Part shown: in pieces, positions 53,511 to 61,074 of the stretch
Layout: each line of letters begins with the position of its first letter
Position numbering within the stretch: position 1 is the stretch's first letter
NCBI GenBank assembly: GCA_963676655.2
Contig: CAXXKX010000003.1
Coordinates: forward strand, 2,356,001 to 2,420,000
Direction of reading: 5' to 3'
DNA: 64,000 bases
From: G963676655 sp963676655
Lineage (GTDB): Bacteria; Verrucomicrobiota; Lentisphaeria; Victivallales; Victivallaceae
Position numbers and translations under genes: made by a program
The notes under the pieces: model-generated
What the model was told of the DNA's origin: nothing
Seen by the model: the letters and a program-made list of their open reading frames with translations, nothing else
The model's database searches: none

Positions 53511-53515
53511 AAAAG

Positions 53516-53640
53516 TTCTCTACGTGTTGGTTGCATGTATATAACCAACCGCCGGGATGTGATAATTGAGCAGGGATTCTGACAAACGCGGCTGCCCCTG
53601 ACGCAATTTGAAGATTGCCGGCAACTGGAGAAACGTAGCA
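53516..53640 (+). promoter_or_regulatory. structured 5' leader of rpsP
   Basis: A possible closing stem CTACGT (53520-53525) / ACGTAG (53633-53638) encloses an exact hairpin GTTGGTT (53526-53532) / AACCAAC (53543-53549), CAGGG/CCCTG (53571-53575, 53596-53600) and GCAAT/ATTGC (53603-53607, 53614-53618). GCCGG/CCGGC (53551-53555, 53618-53622) is an alternative pairing. It does not match a riboswitch class that I know. A ribosomal-protein autoregulatory leader is the simplest idea. Confidence 0.4.
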
Positions 53641-53683
53641 AAAAATTTAATTAAATGAATGTAAAATTTCTGAAAGGAAAGTC

Positions 53684-54172
53684 ATGGCTGTCAGAATCAG
53701 ACTGAAAAGAACCGGAGCGAAGAATGCCAGTTGTTTCCGGGTTGAGGTGATGGATCAGCGTTCTTCTCGTGATGGACGCTCAATTGAAACAATCGGATTT
53801 TATGATCCGCGCCACAAAGAAGAGAGAATTGATCTCGAACGCGCTGATTATTGGGTAGGCCAGGGTGCTCAGCCCAGTGAAACGGTTAAACAGATTGTTC
53901 GTCGTGTCCGCGAAGGAATTGTCTTGGCGGAAATCGAAAAAACGGTAAAACCATCGAAAAAAGCTGTAGCAAAAATGGAAGCTGAAAAGAAAGCCGCTGC
54001 TGAAGCCGCTGCCAAGGCCGCCGAAGAAGCTGCCGCCGCTAAAGCCGCTGCTGAAGAAGCCGCTGCCAAAGCCGCCGAAGAAGCTGCTGCTGCTGAAGAA
54101 GCCCCGGCTGAAGAAGCCCCGGCTGAAGAAGCCGCCCCTGCCGAAAGTGAAGAAGTGAAGGCAGAAGGCTGA
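53684..54172 (+). CDS. rpsP: 30S ribosomal protein S16 with long Ala/Glu-rich tail
   Basis: Small-subunit protein S16. The first ~85 residues are a standard S16 (VRIRLKRTGAKNASCFRVEV, DGRSIETIGFYDP, DYWVGQGAQPSETV). The remaining ~75 residues are a low-complexity Ala/Glu/Lys tail made of AAAKAAEEAA-type units followed by PAEEAPAEEAAP, almost doubling the usual 80-90 aa length. Such tails occur in some PVC and Bacteroidetes ribosomal proteins. GAAAGGAAAG precedes the ATG. It is first in the operon rpsP-khpA-trmD-rplS-rnhB. rimM, which normally lies between rpsP and trmD, is absent. Confidence 0.93.
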   Translation: MAVRIRLKRTGAKNASCFRVEVMDQRSSRDGRSIETIGFYDPRHKEERIDLERADYWVGQGAQPSETVKQIVRRVREGIVLAEIEKTVKPSKKAVAKMEAEKKAAAEAAAKAAEEAAAAKAAAEEAAAKAAEEAAAAEEAPAEEAPAEEAAPAESEEVKAEG

Positions 54173-54245
54173 GCTGATCAGCTGAATTGAATTGAAAAAA
54201 TAATTTGCGCGGTTTATTCCGGCGCAAATTAGAGAGGAACCCAAA

Positions 54246-54554
54246 GTGGTTATTAAATTGTTGAAAAGTATTTTCGGCGGAGAAGATGGCTCTAGCAGTG
54301 CTGTATCCGACGAAATAAATGATCTTGAGAATTTTGTCGACTATGTCGTGAAATCTCTGGTTGATGCACCTGAAGAGGTTCATATCACCACTGAAGAAGG
54401 CGAAGACTCAAGTATCATCAGAATTAATTGCCGTAAAGACGATATCGGTAAGATTGTCGGCAAAAGCGGTAAAACGATCATGGCAATCCGTTCACTCGTC
54501 AGCAGTGCGGCGGGACGCCTTCGCAAGAGAGTGTCCGTCGAAGTGGTGGACTGA
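54246..54554 (+). CDS. khpA: KH-domain RNA-binding protein KhpA
   Basis: A 102-aa protein with a single type II KH domain; the GxxG loop is in GKIVGKSGKTIMAIRSL, and the preceding strand is SSIIRINCRKDD. KhpA is a small RNA-binding protein that lies between rpsP and rimM/trmD in many bacteria and pairs with KhpB. The first ~25 residues are an extension. It starts at GTG (54246), preceded by GAGAGGAACC. It ends two bases before the TTG start of trmD. rimM is missing from the expected position. Confidence 0.85.
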   Translation: MVIKLLKSIFGGEDGSSSAVSDEINDLENFVDYVVKSLVDAPEEVHITTEEGEDSSIIRINCRKDDIGKIVGKSGKTIMAIRSLVSSAAGRLRKRVSVEVVD

Positions 54555-54556
54555 TT

Positions 54557-55264
54557 TTGCGTATCGATGTGATAACTCTGTTTCCGGAGATTTTTTTCGG
54601 ACCGTTTGATGAAAGCATCATCGGTCGGGCCAGGAAACAGGGGTTGGTTGAAATAAATACGATTGATTTGCGTAATTACACGCATGATTCGCGCGGCACC
54701 GTGGATGACAAGCCGTATGGCGGCGGTCCCGGAATGCTGATGAAGGCCGAACCGCTGTTTGAAGCGATTGAGGATCTCAGAACTGAAGAGTCTCTGGTAA
54801 TCCTGACCGGTCCTCGAGGCGAACAGTTCAAACAGGCTACGGCCCGTGAACTCAGCCTTAAACCGCATTTGATCTTCATCAGCGGCCATTATGAAGGTGT
54901 TGATGAACGGGTGCGTGAAGCGCTTATCGATCGTGAGATGTCGATTGGTGATTATGTTCTGACCAGCGGAAATTTAGCCGCTATGGTCATGATTGACGCC
55001 GCGGTCAGGTTGCTGCCGGGAGTTCTCGGTTCACCTGAATCGGAAATTGACGAGTCGTTTTCAAACGGTTTGCTGGAGTATCCGCAATATACGCGACCGC
55101 CGGAGTTCAGAGGCATGAAAGTGCCGGAAATCCTGCTCTCCGGGGATCATGGAGCCATTGAAAAATGGCGGCATGAAGAGTCGTTGAAAGCAACCAGGGA
55201 ACAGCGCCCCGATTTATACGAAGCGTATAAGCGGGAGCATGATATAAAGAATCGAAAACATTAA
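54557..55264 (+). CDS. trmD: tRNA (guanine-N1)-methyltransferase TrmD
   Basis: SAM-dependent m1G37 methylation of tRNA by a SPOUT trefoil-knot enzyme. The 235-aa protein has RIDVITLFPEIF at the N-terminus, DDKPYGGGPGMLMKAEP, the knot motifs SGHYEGVDERV and SIGDYVLTSGNLA, and FSNGLLEYPQYTRPPEFRG followed by VPEILLSGDHGAIEKWR. The start is TTG at 54557, two bases after khpA stops, and is fixed by the conserved N-terminus. It is complete and ordinary. Confidence 0.94.
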   Translation: MRIDVITLFPEIFFGPFDESIIGRARKQGLVEINTIDLRNYTHDSRGTVDDKPYGGGPGMLMKAEPLFEAIEDLRTEESLVILTGPRGEQFKQATARELSLKPHLIFISGHYEGVDERVREALIDREMSIGDYVLTSGNLAAMVMIDAAVRLLPGVLGSPESEIDESFSNGLLEYPQYTRPPEFRGMKVPEILLSGDHGAIEKWRHEESLKATREQRPDLYEAYKREHDIKNRKH

Positions 55265-55297
55265 TTTAAAATAAAGCAATAATCGGAGGTCCGTAAA

Positions 55298-55645
55298 ATG
55301 AACGTAATGGACAAGATCAGAAAAGAACAGTGTAAGGTTATGCCCGAATTCTGTATCGGCGACACTGTTAAAGTCAATGTGAAAATCGTTGAAGGTACAA
55401 CCGAGCGTATTCAGGCTTTTACCGGCGTCTGCATTGCCCGTAAGGGTACCGGAATCCAGGAAACCTTCACCTTGCGTCGCGTTTCTTACGGTATGGGTGT
55501 TGAGCGTGTTTTCCCGCTGAACAGTCCCCGTTTGGACAGCATTGAAGTTATCCGCAAAGGTAAAGTACGTCGTGCTAAACTGTACTATCTGCGTGACAAA
55601 ATCGGTAAGGCCGCCAAAGTTAAGGAAAAACGTTTCCAGCGCTAA
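55298..55645 (+). CDS. rplS: 50S ribosomal protein L19
   Basis: The 115-aa L19 has the conserved FCIGDTVKVNVKIVEGTTERIQAFTG beginning (quoted in parts: GDTVKVNVKIVEG and ERIQAFTGVCIAR), FTLRRVSYGMGVERVFPLNSP, and the C-terminal AKLYYLRDKIGKAAKVKE. It has a strong ribosome binding site (CGGAGGTCC). It follows trmD by 33 bp, the common trmD-rplS order, and precedes rnhB by 13 bp. Confidence 0.95.
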   Translation: MNVMDKIRKEQCKVMPEFCIGDTVKVNVKIVEGTTERIQAFTGVCIARKGTGIQETFTLRRVSYGMGVERVFPLNSPRLDSIEVIRKGKVRRAKLYYLRDKIGKAAKVKEKRFQR

Positions 55646-55658
55646 CTGCCTGAGACCG

Positions 55659-56315
55659 ATGACTATCATCACGTCGGAACATGAACTCCTCGCCCTCGAA
55701 CGTAAGAAGTGGGACGAGGAGTTTTCTTTTGTCGCGGGTGTAGATGAGGTCGGACGGGGCCCGTTGGCCGGTCCGGTGACTGCTGCCGCCGTGGTTTTTC
55801 CCCGATATATTAAGGAACTGCCGGAAGTCAACGACTCCAAACAGCTGACACACCAGCGCCGGCTTGAATTGCGCAACGAAATCCTGGCGGTTCCCGGTGT
55901 TCAATACGCTATCGCGCAAATTGAACCCGAAGACATTGATAAACTCAACATTTTACAGGCTTCTATGGAAGCCATGCGTCGGGCAATCGCGCAACTTGTC
56001 GATGTCGATTATGTTTTGGTTGACGGCAATCGGCTGCCCCTGCTTGAAATCCCGGCTGAATTTGTTATCAAAGGCGACGCCAGGTCCGCCACAATTGCCG
56101 CCGCCAGTATTCTCGCAAAAGTCCACCGCGACGAATTGATGGACCGGTATGCCGAAGAATATCCCGGCTATGGATTTGAAAATCATAAAGGTTACGGCAC
56201 CAAAGAACATCTTGAAGCTCTGAAAAAGCTTGGTGTCACTCCGATTCATCGCCGCAGTTTTGCCCCGGTCCGCAACATCCTTTCTCCGCCCCCAGAGCAG
56301 CTTGAACTCTTTTGA
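55659..56315 (+). CDS. rnhB: ribonuclease HII
   Basis: Removes ribonucleotides from RNA:DNA hybrids. I choose the ATG at 55659 (218 aa), 13 bp after rplS. The longer frame from 55542 lies within rplS. The catalytic carboxylates are in GVDEVGRGPLAGPV (Asp, Glu) and DYVLVDGN (Asp). NDSKQLTHQRR, GDARSATIAAASILAKVHRD and YPGYGFENHKGYGTKEH complete the family pattern. It ends the rpsP operon. Confidence 0.93.
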   Translation: MTIITSEHELLALERKKWDEEFSFVAGVDEVGRGPLAGPVTAAAVVFPRYIKELPEVNDSKQLTHQRRLELRNEILAVPGVQYAIAQIEPEDIDKLNILQASMEAMRRAIAQLVDVDYVLVDGNRLPLLEIPAEFVIKGDARSATIAAASILAKVHRDELMDRYAEEYPGYGFENHKGYGTKEHLEALKKLGVTPIHRRSFAPVRNILSPPPEQLELF

Positions 56316-56380
56316 ATATCCAATAGTCAACAAGAAGTTAAGCGTTAAGTTGTTTATTGTAAAATGTTTATATCTTTTTT

Positions 56381-56400
56381 ATAGTCAAGCGTAGAGATAT
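56381..56400 (+). repeat. REP-like element, copy F (degenerate)
   Basis: ATAGTCAAGC matches the left arm and centre of the REP-like family. The rest (GTAGAGATAT) only partly matches, so this is probably a decayed copy or chance. Confidence 0.3.
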
Positions 56401-56717
56401 TTAGCAATATCATCAGGTAGCTTGATTGCCTAATTCACCAACTTGATCATTGATTATTGCCATTGCATTTCGGCTTGCAGCCGGCCTCTCTTGGAGATTG
56501 CCCTGCACAATGTTCGCGCTTATATATGGATATTATCTAAAGGAGCTTTATATCAGCTTTCTCTGCTTGCTTTTGCCAGGATTGACAGTTATATTATAGT
56601 CTGATTGACAATGAAATAAGAAATTTAAACAATGATTCGATGTGAAAAAATAATATCTTTTGCTGCTATCTCCGGTGAAGTCGGGCGTTATCTGCATGGC
56701 GCGCGCTACGATCGGCG

Positions 56718-56751
56718 AACCTTCGGGTTGTAATCAACCTTTCTTTTTTTG
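56718..56751 (+). terminator. terminator/antiterminator-like element in the thrS leader
   Basis: GGTTG (56726-56730), loop TAAT, CAACC (56735-56739), then TTTCTTTTTTT: a short intrinsic-terminator shape 46 bp upstream of the thrS ATG. Directly upstream, AACC (56719-56722) can instead pair with GGTT of the first arm, giving mutually exclusive hairpins. This is the layout of an attenuator. The stem is only five pairs. Confidence 0.45.
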
Positions 56752-56797
56752 TTTTGATTTAAGCATTAATTTAAATATAAATATTCTGGTGATAACA

Positions 56798-58525
56798 ATG
56801 AGTAAATATCCTTTGGAAACGATTCGACACAGCGCCGCGCATATAATGGCCGCGGCCGTAAAACAACTTTATTCCGACGTCAAATTCGATATCGGTCCGG
56901 CAACCGCCGACGGGTTTTATTATGACTTTGATATGGACCATCGTTTGACTGATTCTGATCTGAAAGACATCGAAAAAGCGATGAAAAAGCTGATGGGGCG
57001 CAAGCTGCCGTTTGAAATGTGTGAAATGAGCCGTGACGAAGCAGAAAAAATGCTGGCGGCAGACAATCAGGGCTATAAACTTGAACGTCTGTCCGATATT
57101 CCGGAAGGTGAGAAGATCACTTTTTATACCTGCGGCGATTTTACCGATTTATGCCGTGGTCCGCACGTTGAAAACAGCGGTGAAATCGGCGCAGTCAAAC
57201 TGATGTCGGTGGCCGGGGCTTATTTCCGGGGCGATGAAAAAAATCCAATGTTGCAGCGTATCTACGGCACGGCTTTTGATTCAAAAGAGGAACTGAACGC
57301 TTATCTGCAACGGATTGAAGAAGCGAAAAAACGCGACCATCGCAAACTCGGTACTGAACTTGATTTGTTCAGCTTTTCCGACAATGTGGGACCGGGCCTG
57401 GTTATGTGGCATCCGAAAGGTGCGTTTATCCGTAATGAGATTGAAACTTTCTGGCGCGCGGAACACTACAAACATGGTTATGAGTTGTTATATACACCGC
57501 ATATCGGGCGCAGCCAGCTTTGGGAAACCAGCGGACATTTAGACTTTTATGCCGACGGCATGTATTCGCCGATGGACATCGACGGCGGCAATTACTACGC
57601 CAAGCCGATGAACTGTCCGTTCCATATTGAAGTATACAATTCGCGTCTGCGTTCCTATCGCGAACTGCCGGCCCGCTGGGCTGAACTCGGCACGGTTTAC
57701 CGTTACGAAAAGAGCGGCGTACTGCACGGTTTGCCCCGTGTTCGCGGCTTTACTCAGGATGATGCCCACATTATCTGTACTCCAGATCAGATCGAAGAGG
57801 AAATTGCTGAAGTATTGCGTTTCAGCCTGATGATTTGGAAGGCCTTCGGTTTTGACGAAATCAAAGTATATCTGGCAACCAAACCTGAAAAATCGGTTGG
57901 CGATCCGAAAGATTGGGATACCGCGCTGGTTTCACTTGAAAAAGCGGTTAAAATGGCCGGACTCGAATGTGAAGTCGATGAAGGCGGCGGCGCGTTCTAC
58001 GGTCCCAAGATCGACCTCAAGATTAAAGACGCTATCGGACGTGAATGGCAGACTTCTACCATCCAGTTCGACTTCAACCTGCCGGAACGTTTTGATATGA
58101 CCTATATCGGTGAAGACGGCAAACCGCATCGTCCGTTTATGGTGCATCGCGCCTTGTTCGGTTCGCTGGAACGTTTCTTCGGTATTTTGACTGAACACTA
58201 TGCCGGAGCGTTTCCGGTGTGGCTGGCTCCGGTCCAGGCCAAGATTCTGCCGATCACTGAACGCCAGCTCGAATACGCGAAAGAAGTTCAGAAAGAAATG
58301 CAGGCGGCCGGACTCAGGGTCAAAGTCGATACCAAGTCATCTTCGGTCGGCGCCAAGATCAAGGAAGCGCGCAATGAGCGTATCCAGTATATGTTGATTA
58401 TGGGCGATAAGGAAATGGAAGACAAGACCGTTTCGGTCCGCTCACGTCGTGAAGATCAGCTTGGTGATATGACTGTTGCTGATGTCATTGCCAAAATCAA
58501 AGACGATATCGAAGCCAAACGCTAA
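56798..58525 (+). CDS. thrS: threonyl-tRNA synthetase lacking the TGS domain
   Basis: Charges threonine tRNA. I start it at the ATG at 56798 (575 aa), where conserved sequence begins. The N2 editing domain is present at once (His11 and His15 in IRHSAAHIMAAAV; CGDFTDLCRGPHV), then the class II core (GPGLVMWHPKG, MNCPFHIEVY, YRYEKSGVLHGLPRVRGFTQDD) and a C-terminal anticodon-binding domain. In E. coli the HxxxH motif is about 60 residues further in, so the N-terminal TGS domain is missing. The upstream in-frame extension does not resemble TGS. A terminator-like leader suggests attenuation control. A bidirectional terminator follows. Confidence 0.92.
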   Translation: MSKYPLETIRHSAAHIMAAAVKQLYSDVKFDIGPATADGFYYDFDMDHRLTDSDLKDIEKAMKKLMGRKLPFEMCEMSRDEAEKMLAADNQGYKLERLSDIPEGEKITFYTCGDFTDLCRGPHVENSGEIGAVKLMSVAGAYFRGDEKNPMLQRIYGTAFDSKEELNAYLQRIEEAKKRDHRKLGTELDLFSFSDNVGPGLVMWHPKGAFIRNEIETFWRAEHYKHGYELLYTPHIGRSQLWETSGHLDFYADGMYSPMDIDGGNYYAKPMNCPFHIEVYNSRLRSYRELPARWAELGTVYRYEKSGVLHGLPRVRGFTQDDAHIICTPDQIEEEIAEVLRFSLMIWKAFGFDEIKVYLATKPEKSVGDPKDWDTALVSLEKAVKMAGLECEVDEGGGAFYGPKIDLKIKDAIGREWQTSTIQFDFNLPERFDMTYIGEDGKPHRPFMVHRALFGSLERFFGILTEHYAGAFPVWLAPVQAKILPITERQLEYAKEVQKEMQAAGLRVKVDTKSSSVGAKIKEARNERIQYMLIMGDKEMEDKTVSVRSRREDQLGDMTVADVIAKIKDDIEAKR

Positions 58526-58545
58526 GATATTATCAAAAAAGCTTC

Positions 58546-58578
58546 AAAGCGCGGATTCACACGGGTCCGCGCTTTTTT
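58546..58578. terminator. bidirectional terminator between thrS and the heptosyltransferase gene
   Basis: Ten-base perfect arms AAAGCGCGGA (58546-58555) and TCCGCGCTTT (58566-58575) followed by T residues. On the other strand it is followed by AAGCTTTTTT. It serves both converging units. Confidence 0.88.
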
Positions 58579-59680
58579 ATTTTGACACCGTTTTCAGGGT
58601 TTCGATGACTATTTCAGGCGGGATCGAGTCCATACAGCGATAGGTTTCGTCCGGACACTCGCGCTTAAAACATGGACCGCAGGTATCATCGGCCAGGATT
58701 AGTTTCCATTGATTGGAAATCGGGGCGGTCCAGGAGGGATCGGTTGAGCCGAAGATTGCCGCGCCCCGGCCGCCCAATGCGGCGGACAGATGCATGACGC
58801 CGCTGTCATTGGCTAAGGTCGCGGCGGAATTCTGTAGCAGATGCATCAGGTCATAGACATCGGTTTTCCCGGCAACGTTGAACGCTTTGTCAGCGGGCAG
58901 ACCTTTGATCAACGCGTCGCCGTCTTCCCGGTCTTTCGGGGTGCCGGTGACCGCGACTATTCCGCCGTCGGAGATCCAGCTTTCCGCCACCAGGTGGAAG
59001 TTTTCCGTTCCCCAGCATTTTGCGCGACCGTAGGCAGCGCCGGAAGATATAGTCAGTAGTTTTTCATTTGAGCATAATTGTTGGGCCAGTTCCGGCATTT
59101 CTTTAAAAGGTTTGGCAATTTTGAATTCAGGCAATGAGCCATCCCATTCCGGCGCGCCCATGGCGTGAACTATTGAAAGGTAGCGAGCTACATGCTGATC
59201 GTGATTCAGAGAACGCTTTTTCCGTTTAGGAAATTTGAATGAGCGTTTAAGAAGAATGCCTCTACCCCGGGCCGCCGCGCCGTACATGCGTCCGCCAAGT
59301 CCGCATTTGCGAAGCTGCAGGACATCGCGCAGTGAGTTGTTGAACAGAATGACGACTCCGGCCCGGAACTGCCTGACGCCGGCGATATCGTAATCGTTCC
59401 AGGTGGAATGCGGCTGATGCAGCTCGACTATTGCGTTGATCATTGGTAACGATCTGAATACCGAAGCGACCGCCGGAGGGCAAATAATGAACAGGCCGCA
59501 ATCTTCGGGAATGATTTTCTTTAACTGCATTAAGGCGGGTAAAACCATACAGGCATCGCCGAGCCAGTTAGGCACCCGGACCGCAATGCCGTTCCTGATG
59601 ACATGCGGATCAAGCGGGATGACTTTAAACGGCTTCAGTTCGGTCAGTTCATGATAAAAATTATAGAGTTCAGCGCCCAT
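58577..59680 (-). CDS. glycosyltransferase family 9 (heptosyltransferase-like, WaaF)
   Basis: ADP-heptose:LPS heptosyltransferase-type enzyme, likely adding heptose to lipopolysaccharide core. I start it at the ATG at 59680 (367 aa), one base after the murF stop and preceded by GGAAGAG, rather than at 59707. Motifs: VRVPNWLGDACMVLPAL, SGAAYGRAKCWGTENFH, ANDSGVMHLSAALGGRGAAIFGSTDP, and the C-terminal CGPCFKRECPDETYRC cluster found in WaaF proteins. It is last in the operon lipoprotein-murF-heptosyltransferase, which groups envelope functions. Confidence 0.88.
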   Translation of the reverse strand: MGAELYNFYHELTELKPFKVIPLDPHVIRNGIAVRVPNWLGDACMVLPALMQLKKIIPEDCGLFIICPPAVASVFRSLPMINAIVELHQPHSTWNDYDIAGVRQFRAGVVILFNNSLRDVLQLRKCGLGGRMYGAAARGRGILLKRSFKFPKRKKRSLNHDQHVARYLSIVHAMGAPEWDGSLPEFKIAKPFKEMPELAQQLCSNEKLLTISSGAAYGRAKCWGTENFHLVAESWISDGGIVAVTGTPKDREDGDALIKGLPADKAFNVAGKTDVYDLMHLLQNSAATLANDSGVMHLSAALGGRGAAIFGSTDPSWTAPISNQWKLILADDTCGPCFKRECPDETYRCMDSIPPEIVIETLKTVSK

Positions 59681-59681
59681 T

Positions 59682-61046
59682 TTACTCTTCCGGTTCAATT
59701 TGTTCAAGTCGCATCCCGCGTGAGCCTTTGAGCAGGACTGTATCGCCGGGTTTTACGGCGGCATGAATTGCGGCAATCGCGGTTTTGGCGTCGGGAAAAT
59801 TATTGACGCCATCCGGGATAAATCCGGCATGAATCGGGCCGATAGTAACGATTCTGGCTCGCGGGAACAGTTTCAGGGCCAGTTGCAGCGTCTCCTTATG
59901 GGCCGCTTCTTTGGCTTCGCCGAGTTCAAGCATGTCGCCAAGTACCAGCATGCAATTTTCGTCATCGGTGAATTCCGCCAGCCAGTTGAGAATCGCGGCG
60001 ACGCTGCCGGGGCTGGCGTTATAGGCGTCGTTGACCCAGGTTGCGCCGTTATGTTCGGATATTTTCATCCGGAAACCAGGTAACGCAGCGTTTTTCAAGC
60101 CGTCCATCACGGTTTCCGGAGTAATTCCCAGTGCGACCGCGACTGCTCCGGCGGCGGCCGCATTCAAGGCCTGGTGTTTGCCGGTCAGGGGCCAGTCGGT
60201 TTCGCCGGAAGCGCCATCGGGAAAAGTCAGGCGAATCCGGCTGCCGTGGAGATTGCCGCCCAGGTATTCGCCGCGGATATCTGCTTGCAGGGTATCGCCG
60301 AAAGTCAAGGTGCGAAAGCCGTTTGCGGCTTGTTCCAGAATATCTTTGCCGGGACATTCGACCGGGAATATCGCAGTTCCGCCGGGTTGTAAATATTTGT
60401 AGATAGCGGATTTTTCGGTTGCCACGCCGTTCAAGTCGCCAAGGAATTCAAGGTGGCAGGGAGCGATTGATGAAATAACCGCCACATCCGGCTCGATAGC
60501 CCGACTCAATGGCTCGATTTCACCATGATGATTGGTTCCCGCTTCGATGACTGCCGCGTGATGGGCTTCGGTCAGGCCGCATAAGGTTTGCGGCACTCCG
60601 ATCTGATTGTTCAAATTAATCGCGGTTGCCAGAACATGCAGTTCGCCGTAAGCGGCGTTAAGGACCGCCCGGATAATTTCCTTGGTACTGGTTTTGCCCA
60701 TACTGCCGGTAACTGCAACGGTTTTCAAATTCGGAATCCGGCGTTTGATCTCCCGGGCCAGCAGTTGGTAAGCGGTGACGGAATCGTCAACCAGCAGAAC
60801 TGGAATATTCAGGTCGCTGGGAAGTTTTATTTGTTTTTTCCGTTCGATGCACAATGCGGCAGCGTTGGCCGTGACTGCCCGGTCGAGAAAATCATGGGCG
60901 TCAAAGACTTCGCCGGAGATGGCGATAAACAACGCGTCAGTGCAATCCTGACGTGTGTCTGTGCAGAGTCTTGAATAGCCGCAGGCAAGATCGCCGATGA
61001 CGTCTCCCCCGGTGATTTTTACCGCATCTTTCAGGGTAAAACGCAT
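59682..61046 (-). CDS. murF: UDP-N-acetylmuramoyl-tripeptide--D-alanyl-D-alanine ligase
   Basis: Last cytoplasmic step of UDP-MurNAc-pentapeptide synthesis. The 454-aa Mur ligase shows the N-terminal substrate domain (CTDTRQDCTDALFIAISGE), the P-loop VTGSMGKTSTKEI, EAGTNHHGEIEPLSRAIEPDVAVI, GKHQALNAAAAGAVAVALG and the C-terminal VNDAYNASPGSV. AGGAGG lies five bases before the ATG but can pair with CCTCC just upstream, so initiation may depend on translation of the preceding lipoprotein gene. The next gene starts one base after its stop. Confidence 0.94.
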   Translation of the reverse strand: MRFTLKDAVKITGGDVIGDLACGYSRLCTDTRQDCTDALFIAISGEVFDAHDFLDRAVTANAAALCIERKKQIKLPSDLNIPVLLVDDSVTAYQLLAREIKRRIPNLKTVAVTGSMGKTSTKEIIRAVLNAAYGELHVLATAINLNNQIGVPQTLCGLTEAHHAAVIEAGTNHHGEIEPLSRAIEPDVAVISSIAPCHLEFLGDLNGVATEKSAIYKYLQPGGTAIFPVECPGKDILEQAANGFRTLTFGDTLQADIRGEYLGGNLHGSRIRLTFPDGASGETDWPLTGKHQALNAAAAGAVAVALGITPETVMDGLKNAALPGFRMKISEHNGATWVNDAYNASPGSVAAILNWLAEFTDDENCMLVLGDMLELGEAKEAAHKETLQLALKLFPRARIVTIGPIHAGFIPDGVNNFPDAKTAIAAIHAAVKPGDTVLLKGSRGMRLEQIEPEE

Positions 61047-61049
61047 AAT

Positions 61050-61072
61050 AGCCTCCTGTCGAACCGGAGGTT
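61050..61072 (-). promoter_or_regulatory. SD-sequestering hairpin before murF
   Basis: On the reverse strand CCTCC (61070-61066) and the murF Shine-Dalgarno GGAGG (61056-61052) can pair around a nine-base loop. The lipoprotein gene stops only five bases upstream of the structure, so ribosomes arriving there could open it. Confidence 0.4.
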
Positions 61073-61074
61073 CA

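Larger units (their letters stand above)
53114..53683. other. 570-bp intergenic region before rpsP
   Basis: It contains a concentric palindromic element (53253-53421) holding a short reverse-strand frame, the rpsP promoter (53483-53510), and a structured leader (53516-53640). The first 130 bases and the stretch at 53425-53480 hold nothing I can identify. Confidence 0.6.
56316..56797. other. 482-bp intergenic region before thrS
   Basis: Contains a decayed REP-like copy F (56381-56400), a small hairpin CGGCT-TGC-AGCCG near 56470, TTGACA-like sequences near 56583 and 56606, and the terminator-like structure at 56718-56751. No gene is supported. A frame continuous with thrS runs back to 56660, but it lacks conserved sequence. 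Confidence 0.5.

Noticed and set aside
53423..53641. Reverse-strand 72-aa frame upstream of rpsP
   Set aside because: It covers the rpsP promoter and structured leader and has no recognisable sequence.
56718..56750. Stretch CCTTCGGGTTGTAA resembling a 16S rRNA segment
   Set aside because: Only about 14 bases match and the flanks do not continue as 16S rRNA; the fit to a small terminator hairpin explains it better.
56660..56797. N-terminal extension of ThrS
   Set aside because: The in-frame extension contains the terminator-like T-run (translated as FFF) and no TGS-like sequence; the ATG at 56798 starts the conserved protein.
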